Assembly: GCA_001599595.1 (NCBI GenBank) | Contig: BCHH01000012.1 | Coordinates: 636,813-700,812, forward strand | From: Beverwykella pulmonaria | Taxonomy: Eukaryota; Ascomycota; Dothideomycetes; Pleosporales; Melanommataceae | Direction: 5' to 3' | DNA length: 64,000 nucleotides | Part shown: positions 46,193 through 56,157 of the stretch, piece by piece | Position numbering within the stretch: position 1 is the stretch's first letter | How the letters are laid out: each line of letters opens with the position of its first letter | Translations under genes and position numbers: made by a program | The notes under the pieces: model-generated | Told to the model about the DNA's origin: nothing | Database searches by the model: none | Seen by the model: the letters and a program-made list of their open reading frames with translations, nothing else

Positions 46193-46787
46193 CCAACTGC
46201 ACCATCGAATGGTCTGCCCTTGTTGCTAATATTGATATGATAGTATGTCGCTTCGTATTCTATAAAAAGAGGAAACTAGGGCTACTATTTCTGTCACATA
46301 TGGTGGAGGCAGTCGATAGTCTGAAGAATCGATGTGTATTCAAGTAGCGTGAAATCCGTGACGAGCCGATAGCTCGCACGAGGACTATATATACCCATGC
46401 TAGTGTGGCTGATTAGAACAGTTATTGATGGAATACTAGGACACATGACACTTCCCACTGCTTGAAGCTCAGTAACCAGCCATATTCCTCAGCTCGAAAT
46501 GCTTCTTCAACTAAAATTTCCAAGGCCTAGGGAGTATTCGGGGATCCCGCATCTGGAAACAATGACTCATTCGTTGTAGATGGGATCTAACCAGAGTCTA
46601 TTCTGGAAACACAGATGGAGGGGTCCTTTCGGTGAAAAAAAGCTGGTTGAGGAAAGCTCCGAGTGGAAACCAGCACGTGCAGAACCACATTTCCTAACCT
46701 CCTATTCTCAGCAATAGCCAGTGCTTGGAGAAGATATGGGGTTCATCAAAGCTGTGAGTTCTGCTCGATATCTTTTTTCAACAGGTT
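46193..46787. other. Interval holding repeat copy 2
   Basis: It contains the second copy of the dispersed repeat and AT-rich spacer. No gene is seen. Confidence 0.4.
46306..46412 (+). repeat. Dispersed repeat, copy 2 (partner near 14640-14742)
   Basis: It is homologous by eye to 14640-14742 in the same orientation, sharing GCTCGCACGA and GACTATATATACCCATG. It lies about 115-220 bp upstream of the start of the broken minus-strand gene at 46192, so it may be the old promoter of that gene or part of a mobile element. Confidence 0.6.
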
Positions 46788-47230
46788 TCAATGTAGAGCA
46801 ATGCTCTCATGCTCGGTATTCAGGATGTTGGACATGTAGCTCCGCCAGGGGGCAAAGAGAAGCCAATTCTTGTACTTCAACTTCCATCTTGCCGTTTCCA
46901 GTTGATACTGTGGGTCGTTTGATTTCCGTAAAAGATCAGTCTCCGACACCGCCGCACCGTTGACTGGCACTGCGCTTGGACGGTCTGGCGATCCATCAGC
47001 ACCAGTCTGCCCTCGTAATGCCAAACTTGACTGTTCTCATTTAGATTAAAATACGGAGAATGTAGAAGACAGGCTGACTCAAGCAATTGCCTGATACCAA
47101 GGAGGTCTCTTTCAAGCGAAGCGGTTCCCGGTCTAAATATCGTATCTGCAGTCGGCGGCTTCACGACCCGGTGGAAATAGTGTAAGCTGGAGTGTGGAGG
47201 AAGAGGTGTCAAGATGTGTATTGTATGTGA
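46788..47230 (-). pseudogene. Unknown coding-like region, two frames, start unclear
   Basis: Family not recognised. On the minus strand, PLPPHSSLHYFHRVVKPPT and SLERDLLGIRQLLESACLLH are in one frame. YKNWLLFAPWRSYMSNIL and HESIALH, ending at 46788, lie in another frame. No convincing intron links the two, and the first frame has no ATG nearby; it opens only with a TTG at 47212. The 5' part is inside the left arm of the inverted repeat. Probably a broken gene. Confidence 0.4.
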
Positions 47231-47815
47231 TGTATGTACAGCTGATATATATATGTGACGGACTGATTAGTCAGTGGCATATCCACGTGACATTATGGTG
47301 TCCTCGGCTTACAAATAGATATTGTATATCATGCCATACGATAGGGTGCTCGCAGACTCCCTGGAGTTAATCTCACGAGTTTCACTTATGGAAAGAGAAT
47401 GCAGCGATTGCTCAATGAAGCACGGAGAGAATTCTTGTAATCGACAGTATCATTGTACTGACTCGCATGCTATTCAAGCACAAAGTAATCACAAGTAAAT
47501 TTGTATAAATATCGCGAATTATTATCGGCATCCTTGCATATTGGACGATTCTATGGCAGCATGCGGCAGGAGCCAAGAAGATGGTGGTGGTTTGGAGGTA
47601 CGTACTATGAGAAAGGGGAAAATTTCGTTACGTGTAAGCTGTCCAATCAATACAACACTCGATACTAAATATTTAAGCCCAGGACACCACACCGTCACGT
47701 GGATGTGCCACTGACCAATCAGTCTGTCATATATATATATTAGTTCTACATACTTCCTACAAAATACACATCCTGATTCTCTTTCCTCCACACTCCTGTT
47801 TACAAATTATATCCG
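47160..47815. repeat. Imperfect inverted repeat, arms about 145 bp
   Basis: The left arm (about 47160-47312) and right arm (about 47671-47815) are reverse complements with gaps and substitutions. The best part pairs GACGGACTGATTAGTCAGTG at 47257 with its complement near 47713-47732, and CATATCCACGTGAC with GTCACGTGGATGTG near 47694-47707. Each arm contains a TATATATA run and, further out, coding-like text (PPHSSLHYF against PPHSCLQII). The arrangement looks like an inverted duplication of a promoter plus the start of one gene around a 360-bp centre, or a foldback element. I found no target-site duplication. Confidence 0.65.
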
Positions 47816-49177
47816 TAAATTGTGACCGAACTCGTAGCAAAATTAACTCGAAGGGCCTAGTCCCGAGGACCTGGGACTCGATAATCCTCATATACTGACT
47901 CGGAAGGGACGTGAGATGGAAACTAAGCAAGGATAATTGCTTGGCCAAGAGGGTATCTCGGAGCCCACCGACCCGCGACCCGCGCAGAGCTCAGAACGCC
48001 CCGCCGCTGACAACGACCTGCTTATCTTCGTCAACTCCCTTATTCTTTCCTCAGAGGATTTAGATCTAATATGGGCTGATCAAAATTTAATCTTTGGATT
48101 GTTCTATTCGTAGTTAGGTTGCCAAACACCTCATCCACAAGAATTCTCGCGACGAGATATCCCAGCCTCATCACATCTACCTCATGTGAGCTAATCTCAT
48201 CAAGCCTCTCACGTGACGCTTGATCGACGATTTGAATCGTAAGTTAAGTGTTTTCTGTCTCTATCAGCACAGCTGTGACTACTCGCAAGCAGTAACTACT
48301 TCTTAGAGGGTATTGTTGTGCAACACGATGCGACACGTCTCTCTTAATGCGTATCTTTTCATCAACCTGCGCCCATGGCGTCTCTTCTCGTCATCTAAGC
48401 CATGAGGCTTTATTAACGCGACCATGGCGCATCCTCCTATCAACCAAGCTACAAAGCTTCATCAACGCAACTACGGGGTTTCTCCTTCTGCACGCGTTAA
48501 CCAACGGCCCACGGCAAGCTGACGAGCCTTATACACAATCCTCACACTGCAAGCCCTGCAAAGGTTTTTCCCACGTGGTTTTCCGGGGTCTGCACTAAGT
48601 TGATTTCTCTCACGCTACGCGCACAAAATATACGTCATCCTACACTACACGCACAAAGGATCAAGAACAACATTATTTGGGCCATCGAGTGGCGGATCAA
48701 CACCTCACTGATCGATAGAGAAGCTCTACTATCTCTACTCTGATAGGCCTGTCTTGCCAAGCTCACGGCAAGCTTCAAGGCAAGCGTAACGCTCACGGGG
48801 CCTATCACTGAGTACGAGCTTAAGCCTATCGGTCAATCACGTGAGGCGAGACGAGCTCTGGCCCCCAATACAAGCGTTCCAAAACCAAACTACCTACTTC
48901 CTGCAGGCCGGTGTGATGAATAGAAAGGTCTAATTTGAGTCAGAGAATCAAATTCTGCTAACTGAACATCCTCCACACTGGTGATGAGTCAGGACCTTGG
49001 CTACATAGATGCACCCGCTAGTGGCTACGCTATTACTCGATCGCTTGCCTACTATAAACCCCATTACACCTTTCTTTTCCACAACGTCAGATGTTTTTGT
49101 TACCTCCTTGCACCCTAATAGCTTGAATTCCACATTTTCCTGCCTACCTGCAATTATACCTTCCACCAAGAACCAAG
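47816..49177. other. 1.4-kb interval upstream of the DHA2 pump
   Basis: A set of degenerate tandem units of about 50 bp lies at about 48355-48500, each beginning near TTCATCAAC or TTTATTAAC. The final few hundred bases should hold the DHA2 promoter. No gene is supported. Confidence 0.4.
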
Positions 49178-51192
49178 ATGGACCAAGAACTTGAATTGAC
49201 CATCAGCCCGGCCGGTCAAATTTCTCATGAGTCACAGAAACATGACAAATCCAAAGCCAACGTTGAGACCGAGCATGGCCATCAAATTCTACGAGAAGGA
49301 GAACTTCCTATTGCTGAAGTTGATGGAAAACCGAGAAGCACCTGGCGCTTAATCGCTATCGTACTCGCCCTTTTCGTACGTAGGCCGGCCAAATCTCCGT
49401 CGAAACACACGCACACCTCCCAAACTGACCCATACCCACCAGCTCTCCCTCTTCGTAGCCGCCCTCGACGCCACTATCGTAGCAACCGCCGCACCTACAA
49501 TATCTAGCGACCTTAAATCCGCAGCAGGTTACACCTGGATCGGAGGCGCGTATCTTCTCGCCAATGCCGCTTCGGGCCCCATATGGGCAAAGCTGTCTGA
49601 TATCTGGGGCCGCAAGATTATCATTTTGCTGGCCTTGGCGGTGTTCTTTGCTTCATCTGCTGTGTGTGCTACAGCGAAGACTATGGAGGCACTTATTATT
49701 GCACGCGCATTTCAGGGTGCGGCCGGTGGGGGGTTGATTTTGTTGGTGCATGTTTGTATTAGTGATTTGTTTAGTATGAGGTGAGTTGAACGCTTCGACT
49801 CTTGTAGGGATACTGGATGGCCACTGACGTGTTTTTCCAGACAGAGAAGCCTACTCATGGGCTTAACAGAAGGAATTTGGGCGTTGGCTGGGGGGATAGG
49901 TCCGATCCTGGGAGGTGTATTCGCCTCTCTTTTGTCCTGGAGATGGTGCTGTGAGTATCTATTAAACAGAAACAGAAAAGGAAATTGGCTGACCAGCTAG
50001 TTTATATCAACCTCCCCATTAGTGGACTTGCATTTGGTCTAATCTTACTTTATCTCGACATCAAGCACGAGTATACATCCTTCATCGATGGAGTCAGAGC
50101 TGTAGACTGGTGGGGAATCTTGACTTTCCTTGGGTTCACATTAATGGTATTATTGGGTATGTCTTCCTATCAAATACAAAAGATCTTCATGCTGAATTGT
50201 ATGTCTAGGTCTTGATTTCGGCGGCGTGATCTTCGAGTGGGATTCAGCAAAGGTCGTCGCACTACTCGTGATCGGGGGGCTAATGATATTGGCCTTCATC
50301 TACAGCGAAACTCGCATGGCCAAGTATCCTCTCATTCCCATGTCGCTATTCCGTCAGAAAACAAACATCGCCGCATTCTCCGTAGCGTTCTTTCACGGTT
50401 TCGTGCGTCACCCATCCTGTCCCTTCTTACCAAACACCCCCTCTAATTAACATCTCACAGGTCTTCATAGGCGCAGAATACTACATGCCCCTATACCTAC
50501 AAGCTGTCCTCGAAGCTACGCCGCTGACATCGGGCCTCATGCTCCTCCCCTTCATCGTGACTGGCGCATTTGCCGGTGTCGCAGGCGGTATCCTAATCCA
50601 CCGCACCGGCCGTTTCCGCGAGCTAATCTGGGCCGGAACTCTCTTCTTATGCCTCGGCTTCGGGCTCTTCATCACGTTTAGCGCACATACGAGCAAGGCG
50701 CAAGCTATCGGCTGTCTGATTGTCGGCGGCATTGGCTCCGGTCTCTTATTCGAGCCCCCGCTTATCGCGGTGCAAAGCCAGGTCCTACAGAAAGATGTCA
50801 CGACCGCTACATCGACACTAAGTTTCATCCGGAACATTGCCCTCACCTTCAGCGTTGTTCTCGCGGGCACCGTCTTCCAAAACTCGATGGACAAACGCGC
50901 GTCGTTTTTACACGCCGCAGGACTTCCCGCAAACGTGCTAGTTGACTTGTCTGGAATGAACGCTGCGGCAAATGTCATGTTGGGAAGCACGTTGGAAGAT
51001 CCGGCGTGGAGGGCCGCGGTCAAGGAGAGCTTTTCGTGGGCGATTAGGAATATGTGGATTATGTATACGGGGTTTGCTGCATTAGGGGTTGTGGCGGGGG
51101 GGTTTGTTAATGCAAGTCATTTGAGTAGTGATCATACGGAGACAGTTACGGGGTTGGGGAAGAGGAAGGAGCCTGTTATGTCAAGCGTTTGA
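49178..51192 (+). CDS. DHA2-family MFS drug/metabolite efflux pump (14 TM)
   Basis: Proton-coupled exporter in the plasma membrane. Exons 49178-49375, 49443-49780, 49841-49950, 50001-50156, 50209-50402 and 50461-51192 give 575 residues. The hydrophilic N-terminus is followed by LSLFVAALDATIVATAAPTI (TM1, motif D1), AKLSDIWGRKIII (motif A), ARAFQGAAGGG (motif B), SLLSWRWCFYINLPISG (motif C region), and YYMPLYLQAV with SGLMLLPF, as in TRI12/aflT-like pumps. The C-terminus is basic and short. The next genes are three oxidoreductases, so export of, or defence against, a compound handled by them is plausible. Confidence 0.9.
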
Positions 51193-51407
51193 ACAACAAT
51201 TTGGACGCTTGAGGAATCTTTGGCGAGTACTCTGGGTGCGTTGATTGTGTGTTCTTGTGTTTCGGAGTTGTGGCATTTGTCTCGCGGTTTTAGCTAGAAG
51301 TTGCTCGAGTGTATCAGTATTTCAATACAGCACTACCCTTTATTCTAAGGCATATTGTACTTCTCCTGGTAAAGCATAAAGAACGAACACTCTTTCTCTA
51401 TCCACAC

Positions 51408-52558
51408 TCACGGCTCCCCAATGCGAAAGACAATCTTCACCCCACTAACCCTCCCCTCCTTCAAATCCCCTAACCCCTTGGGTATCCCCTCAAATCCCCC
51501 ATCTCTCACCTCCTGCCGATGCGGCCTCACTTTCTCCTCGTCCAACAACTGTTGCACAATCCCCATCCACCTAACCATAAACTCATAATCCTCCTTGCTC
51601 GCGGGAAATTTCCACGGCCCCATTTCCCAGTCCTCTCCTTGCGCCGAGTAGCCAAGCGTGAAGGTGACAGCTACGTTTTCGGCAAAGGTCCCAGCTTCGG
51701 GTGGAGGCTGAATAGTGCCATAGTGCAATTTCTGGCCTACGGGAGGGAATGTCGACAGCACGGCTGCGCCGATGGCGTACGAGGAGGGGGTGCTGATGGT
51801 ATCCCAGATGTAGTATAGTTTGTTGTCAGTGTATGCGCGGATGTCGGCTACGCAGGTGGGCGAGTTGTAGTCGAAGACTGCGTCTGCACCGAGACCCTTG
51901 ACGTAGGAGAAGTTGGAGGGCGAGCAGGTTGTTAGAACATTGAAGCCAGATCTACGCCCATTTTATTAGCATCTCGCAGACTCGATGATTGTAGATGGAA
52001 TGTGGGGAAAAGAAGGCGAGAAGCGGAATCGCAAACTCACAACTTCGCGAATTGGATCCCCATCGCTCCTGATGCACTTGACCCCCCATAAACTAGTATC
52101 GTCTTCTTCTCCTCACTCTCACTCTTCTCGCTGGGAAATGGCAGCCCCATCGCCTGATACAACCCCTGCCCTACAGTCATAACGCCCACACCCAATGTCG
52201 CCATCTCCTCCCAAGTCCTACCCTCAGGCAATCTCCCCACCAATGCCCCCTTGGCAATTAGATATTCGCCAAAGGCACCACCATCTGGGCGCAGTGGATT
52301 ACTCCCGTGCACAGCACCCCACACACGATCGCCCTTTTTGAAGGTGGAGGTTAGGTCAGACCCAACTTCTTCGACTAGGCCGCTAAAGTCACAGCCCACG
52401 ACCACAGGCTCCGGCTCATTTTCGACGTGCTTCCAGTCTGTGGGGTTAAGGGCTACGGCGATGGTCTTGATGAGTAAATATGCTGGAGAAGGGAGGCTCG
52501 GTACGGGGACGTCGACGACGGCAGCGTGGCCGGGCTTTAGAACTTGGACAGCCTTCAT
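51408..52558 (-). CDS. Zinc-less MDR enoyl reductase, LovC/ToxD-like
   Basis: NADPH-dependent medium-chain reductase. Exons 52558-52041 and 51951-51408 give 353 residues. The N-terminal GroES-like domain shows VALNPTDWKHV and VGCDFSGLVEEVG. The NADPH-binding turn is YGGSSASGAMG near residues 157-167. LGADAVFDYNSP and the C-terminal KEGRVSGVKIVF are typical of trans-acting enoyl reductases such as LovC and of ToxD. No zinc-binding Cys set is present. These proteins usually serve a polyketide synthase, but none is in the window; stand-alone quinone or enone reduction is the alternative. Confidence 0.88.
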
Positions 52559-52957
52559 GGTGAAGTAAGTTTTGAGGTGGTGAGATTTGTGTTTAGAGGC
52601 GTATTTATGAGCGGTGGTGGTGAATCGAGAGCTATTTGTACTGATGCGGTAATTGCGGGCTTCGGAGAATCAAAACTCCGAGTCTTGCACAGCATCAATT
52701 TTGCGCTACATGTCATGTAGAGCCGCATGGTTAAGCCTGCGTGTATGTAGCTACTGTAGTGTAAAAGAAATATTGGCTGGGAAGTTTCATGTTTAGCAGG
52801 ATACGACCATAGTCTTGAGCAGAATCCTCCGAACACCTTCCCGGGTTCACCACGACTCCCCGATTAGTCAGATTTATCGCAGACGTAAGAGGGAACGGTC
52901 AGCTGTCGGCATCTCCATGGGCGGCTATGAATTGGCGAAGATTGGAATTTCTTGCCC
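52559..52957. other. Interval between enoyl reductase and SDR genes
   Basis: It should hold the enoyl reductase promoter and the SDR terminator. No specific motif is recognised. Confidence 0.4.
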
Positions 52958-54229
52958 TTAATTCCCAGTGCCAGAATCCTCCTCCACCAACGCTGAGTAC
53001 CACTCACCCACCTCCTTCACACATTCTCCCAAGCTTTTGAACTTCCTCCCACCTAACAACATATCTTCTGTCAGGCCTGAATCAACTCGGTATGGCATGT
53101 TGATCGGCATATTTCTTCTCCCGACTGTAAAGATCCCACTTTTTACCTCCCCAGGGAACGACTCCTCCACTAAATCGCCAACTTCTTTCCAAACGTCCTT
53201 CCCCTCTTGCCCCTCCTTGGTCGTAGAGGCAGCGATGAACCAGTCCGGTATCTTGCTATCTGGTACTTTGACTTCGTCTAGCGCCTCGATGTGAACGGCT
53301 GCGCAATCTTGTATGTGGACAAAACCGAAGGCGTAGCGAGGTTTGGGTTCGTTGAAGAGTAAGGCTCTGGACATGCGGTCCATTTGAGAGTAGGCCTGCG
53401 ACGCAGAGGTCACAAGTTCTGATGGGCCGACGACAGTGCCTGGTATGACCTGAACGATTGAGAATGGAAGCTTGCCATCTTTCTGGAGGAATTGCAGATG
53501 CGTCATGCAGTATGCTTTTGCGCCGCAGTAGGCGTGGTGAGGCGACGGGAGAGGTGGTCGGAATGCTGCTGAGAAGTTGTTTACTCTCACGTGCTCTTTA
53601 TAGACTGATTTAGTGACACATGTAATTGTGGAGATTCAAAGAGGGTAGTGACGAACCGTTGATCACTTTGTCCATCTTCGTCCCCAGTGTATCTCCGTCA
53701 TCCGGATTCACAAGCGCAGCTCCGGCTTGTGTAAAGACGACGCGTCGTACCGTGCCGGATTTCTCTGCTGCCGAGAGAATATTCTCCATGGACTTGACAA
53801 AAGGGTGATATATTTCGTTGTCAGGGTGGTAGGTCTGCTAACCATTAACCCCTATTCACACCTGTGGTTGACTCATGATACGTGCCGGCATCGGCCAGAC
53901 ACCCGCTATGTGGACCACATATTGTGCACCTACAAGCGCGTTGTCATATGCACCAGGGGTGGTATTGTCTGCCACGATTGCGTACTCAATCTTCTCTCGA
54001 TACTCCTGAAGCGAAGGCCCTGACTTGATCTGCGGTATCGTATCTTCCCGTCGCAGAATACAACGAACGCGATATCCCATCCGCAGCGCATTAGTGACTG
54101 AGGCATAGCCTATCATTCCGTTTGCGCCTGTAATCTGACCAACATATTAGGATCAATATAGTTATCTTCGAGATGGCTTTCGGAAGTTCGTACCGCAACA
54201 AGGCCCCGGTCTTCGACTTCGGCTGCCAT
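52958..54229 (-). CDS. Extended SDR, NAD(P)-dependent epimerase/ketoreductase type
   Basis: Reductase of the dihydroflavonol-reductase/cinnamoyl-CoA-reductase-like group. Exons 54229-54194, 54134-53862, 53834-53657 and 53595-52958 give 374 residues. The nucleotide-binding turn ITGANGMIGYA is at 13-23, VVHIAGVWPMP is in the middle, and the catalytic YCGAK (Tyr185, Lys189) sits within a serine/histidine-rich loop. PGTVVGPSELV follows as usual. The gene is divergent from the flavin monooxygenase, whose start is 472 bp away, which suggests shared control and sequential oxidation and reduction of one substrate. Confidence 0.88.
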
Positions 54230-54701
54230 TGATGAATCTAGTAGCTACTCTAAGAAAAGCGTTGATGGGAAGATGCTGCACTCATAATGAGCCTTCATAC
54301 ATGCTGGACGCGGGTCTTATGGGGCTTTCTAAGCCATAAGAAGACGTCAGCTCCTTGAATGCACTGATCTACCGAATCGTGAGCCTCGGTCGATGGCTCG
54401 ATTTAGAAGGAATATGAGGAGGATATCATACATCTTCACAGAGACCCATATGTTTATTCACCTAGGGCCATATTGCGAAAGCGCTGAATGGTGAACAATT
54501 CCCTCCTTGCTTCAGATGCCGTAGGGTAATGTGTTCGGGACTAGCCCCACCCGTTCATCCGTTAACTCCGATCCTTGATGAAGGTCCACACAACGTCTTC
54601 CATCTTGCCGGCTTTCTCAATTACTCCTGTAGTTTCCAACATGCTTGCTAATTCACATTCTACCTCCGTATTTCTTGATACTAGCTGTATCTCCTATCAC
54701 A
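54230..54701. promoter_or_regulatory. Shared divergent promoter of SDR and flavin monooxygenase
   Basis: 472 bp separate two divergent start codons. No gene lies inside. Specific operator sites were not recognised, and joint control is inferred from the arrangement. Confidence 0.45.
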
Positions 54702-56076
54702 ATGTCCTCTACCAGCCTCCGTAACAACACTCAAAAGAAGCTCGACATTGTCGTAGTACGTACCTCCAAGCATATTCCTACGGGCATATATTGACTTCCT
54801 CCAGATCGGCGGCTCTCTAGGAGGTCTCTGCACTTCCCTCGCCCTCCTCCCTCTTGGCCACACCATCACTATCCTCGAGCGCAACCCCACGCCGCTCCTC
54901 CACAACCAAGGCGCTGGTATTGTCGCAGGCGGGGACACCCTCTCCTTCTTCAAGCGCTACGATCGCTGCGAGCGCGACATCGCCGTTTCCTCCCAGCGCC
55001 GACAATACCTCAATAAAAATGGCGAGATCGTGCATAGAGAGGACATGGTGCAGAACATGACGAGCTGGGATCTGGTTTACTACCTGCTGCGCGCAAATCT
55101 GGATGGCGTGGAGAGCGCGTATTGCAAAGTCCCGGAGCGGGCAGAGGGCTGGGGTATGGCGAGGCATTGGCATGGGCATAAAGTTACGGGTGTGCGTGAA
55201 GAGGGCGGGAAAGTGTCTGTCTTATACACGACCACCGACGGCAAGGAAGGCTTGATACAGGCAGACTTCGTCGTCGGCGCCGACGGCCCCAGCTCCACGA
55301 TTCGTAGCGTTCTTCAACCGGACGTAAAGCGCACATACGCCGGGTATGTCGCGCTCCGCGGCACCGTACTAGAAAACGAGGTCTCAGAACAGACTCGCGA
55401 AGCCTTCAGCGAGCGCTTCACATTCTTCCACGGGCCAGGCATCCAGATCCTCGCCTACCTCATCCCAGGCCACAACGGCACACTAGAACCCGGCAAACGG
55501 CTGATAAACTTCGTGTACTACACCAACTTCCCCTCTCCCTCTCTCGATGACCCCTCCGTAGAGCTCGCAGAGCTGATGACAGACATCGACGGCGTACGGC
55601 ACCGGATCACCATGCCGCCGGGGAAAACGGATCCCAAAGCATGGGAGAAACAGCGCGAGATCGCGAAGCAGAAACTCCCGCCGCAATTCGCGGAAATCGT
55701 GCGCGCGACAAAAACCCCTTTCGTACAATGCATTACAGACGTCATCAGCCCTCAAAACGAGTTTCTGAACGGGAAAGTGGTGCTGATTGGCGACGCCCTC
55801 GCTGGCTTCCGCCCGCACACGGTAGCCAGCACAAGCCAGGCTGCCTTCGACGCGATGATCTTAGCGGATATGGTAGAGGGCAAGGTGGATAGGCGGGAGT
55901 GGAAGAGACAGACGATGGGTTACGCGAGGACGATTCAGAAGAGAGGCATTGATATGGGGCAGAGGAGCCAATTCGAGGATTTGCCACTGGAGGAACATAT
56001 CAAGGATCGGAATTTGGCGAGTAGGCCGAGGGAGGAGGAAGAGTGGCCGCAATGGGCATTGGACGGACTTGAGTAG
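54702..56076 (+). CDS. FAD-dependent aromatic monooxygenase (PHBH fold)
   Basis: Flavin hydroxylase acting on an aromatic or similar substrate. Exons 54702-54755 and 54805-56076 give 441 residues. The FAD-binding turn is IGGSLGGL at 19-26. The conserved DG motif reads VVGADGPSSTIR near 173-184, and the GD motif is VVLIGDALAGFRPHTVAST near 343-361. There is no transmembrane tail. The length suits fungal single-domain members. It sits between a divergent SDR and a ferric reductase, and within a group that also has an efflux pump. Confidence 0.88.
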
Positions 56077-56157
56077 GTGTAGATTCTATCCTGGGGTGTA
56101 TTTCTCGTTCCGTGCTATCCTATGCTATGCGCGCTCACGTACCTGCAAATACTCCTA

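Noticed and set aside
54681..55179. Long minus-strand frames opposite the flavin monooxygenase
   Set aside because: They are shadows of the GC-rich coding strand; the plus strand carries clear FAD motifs.
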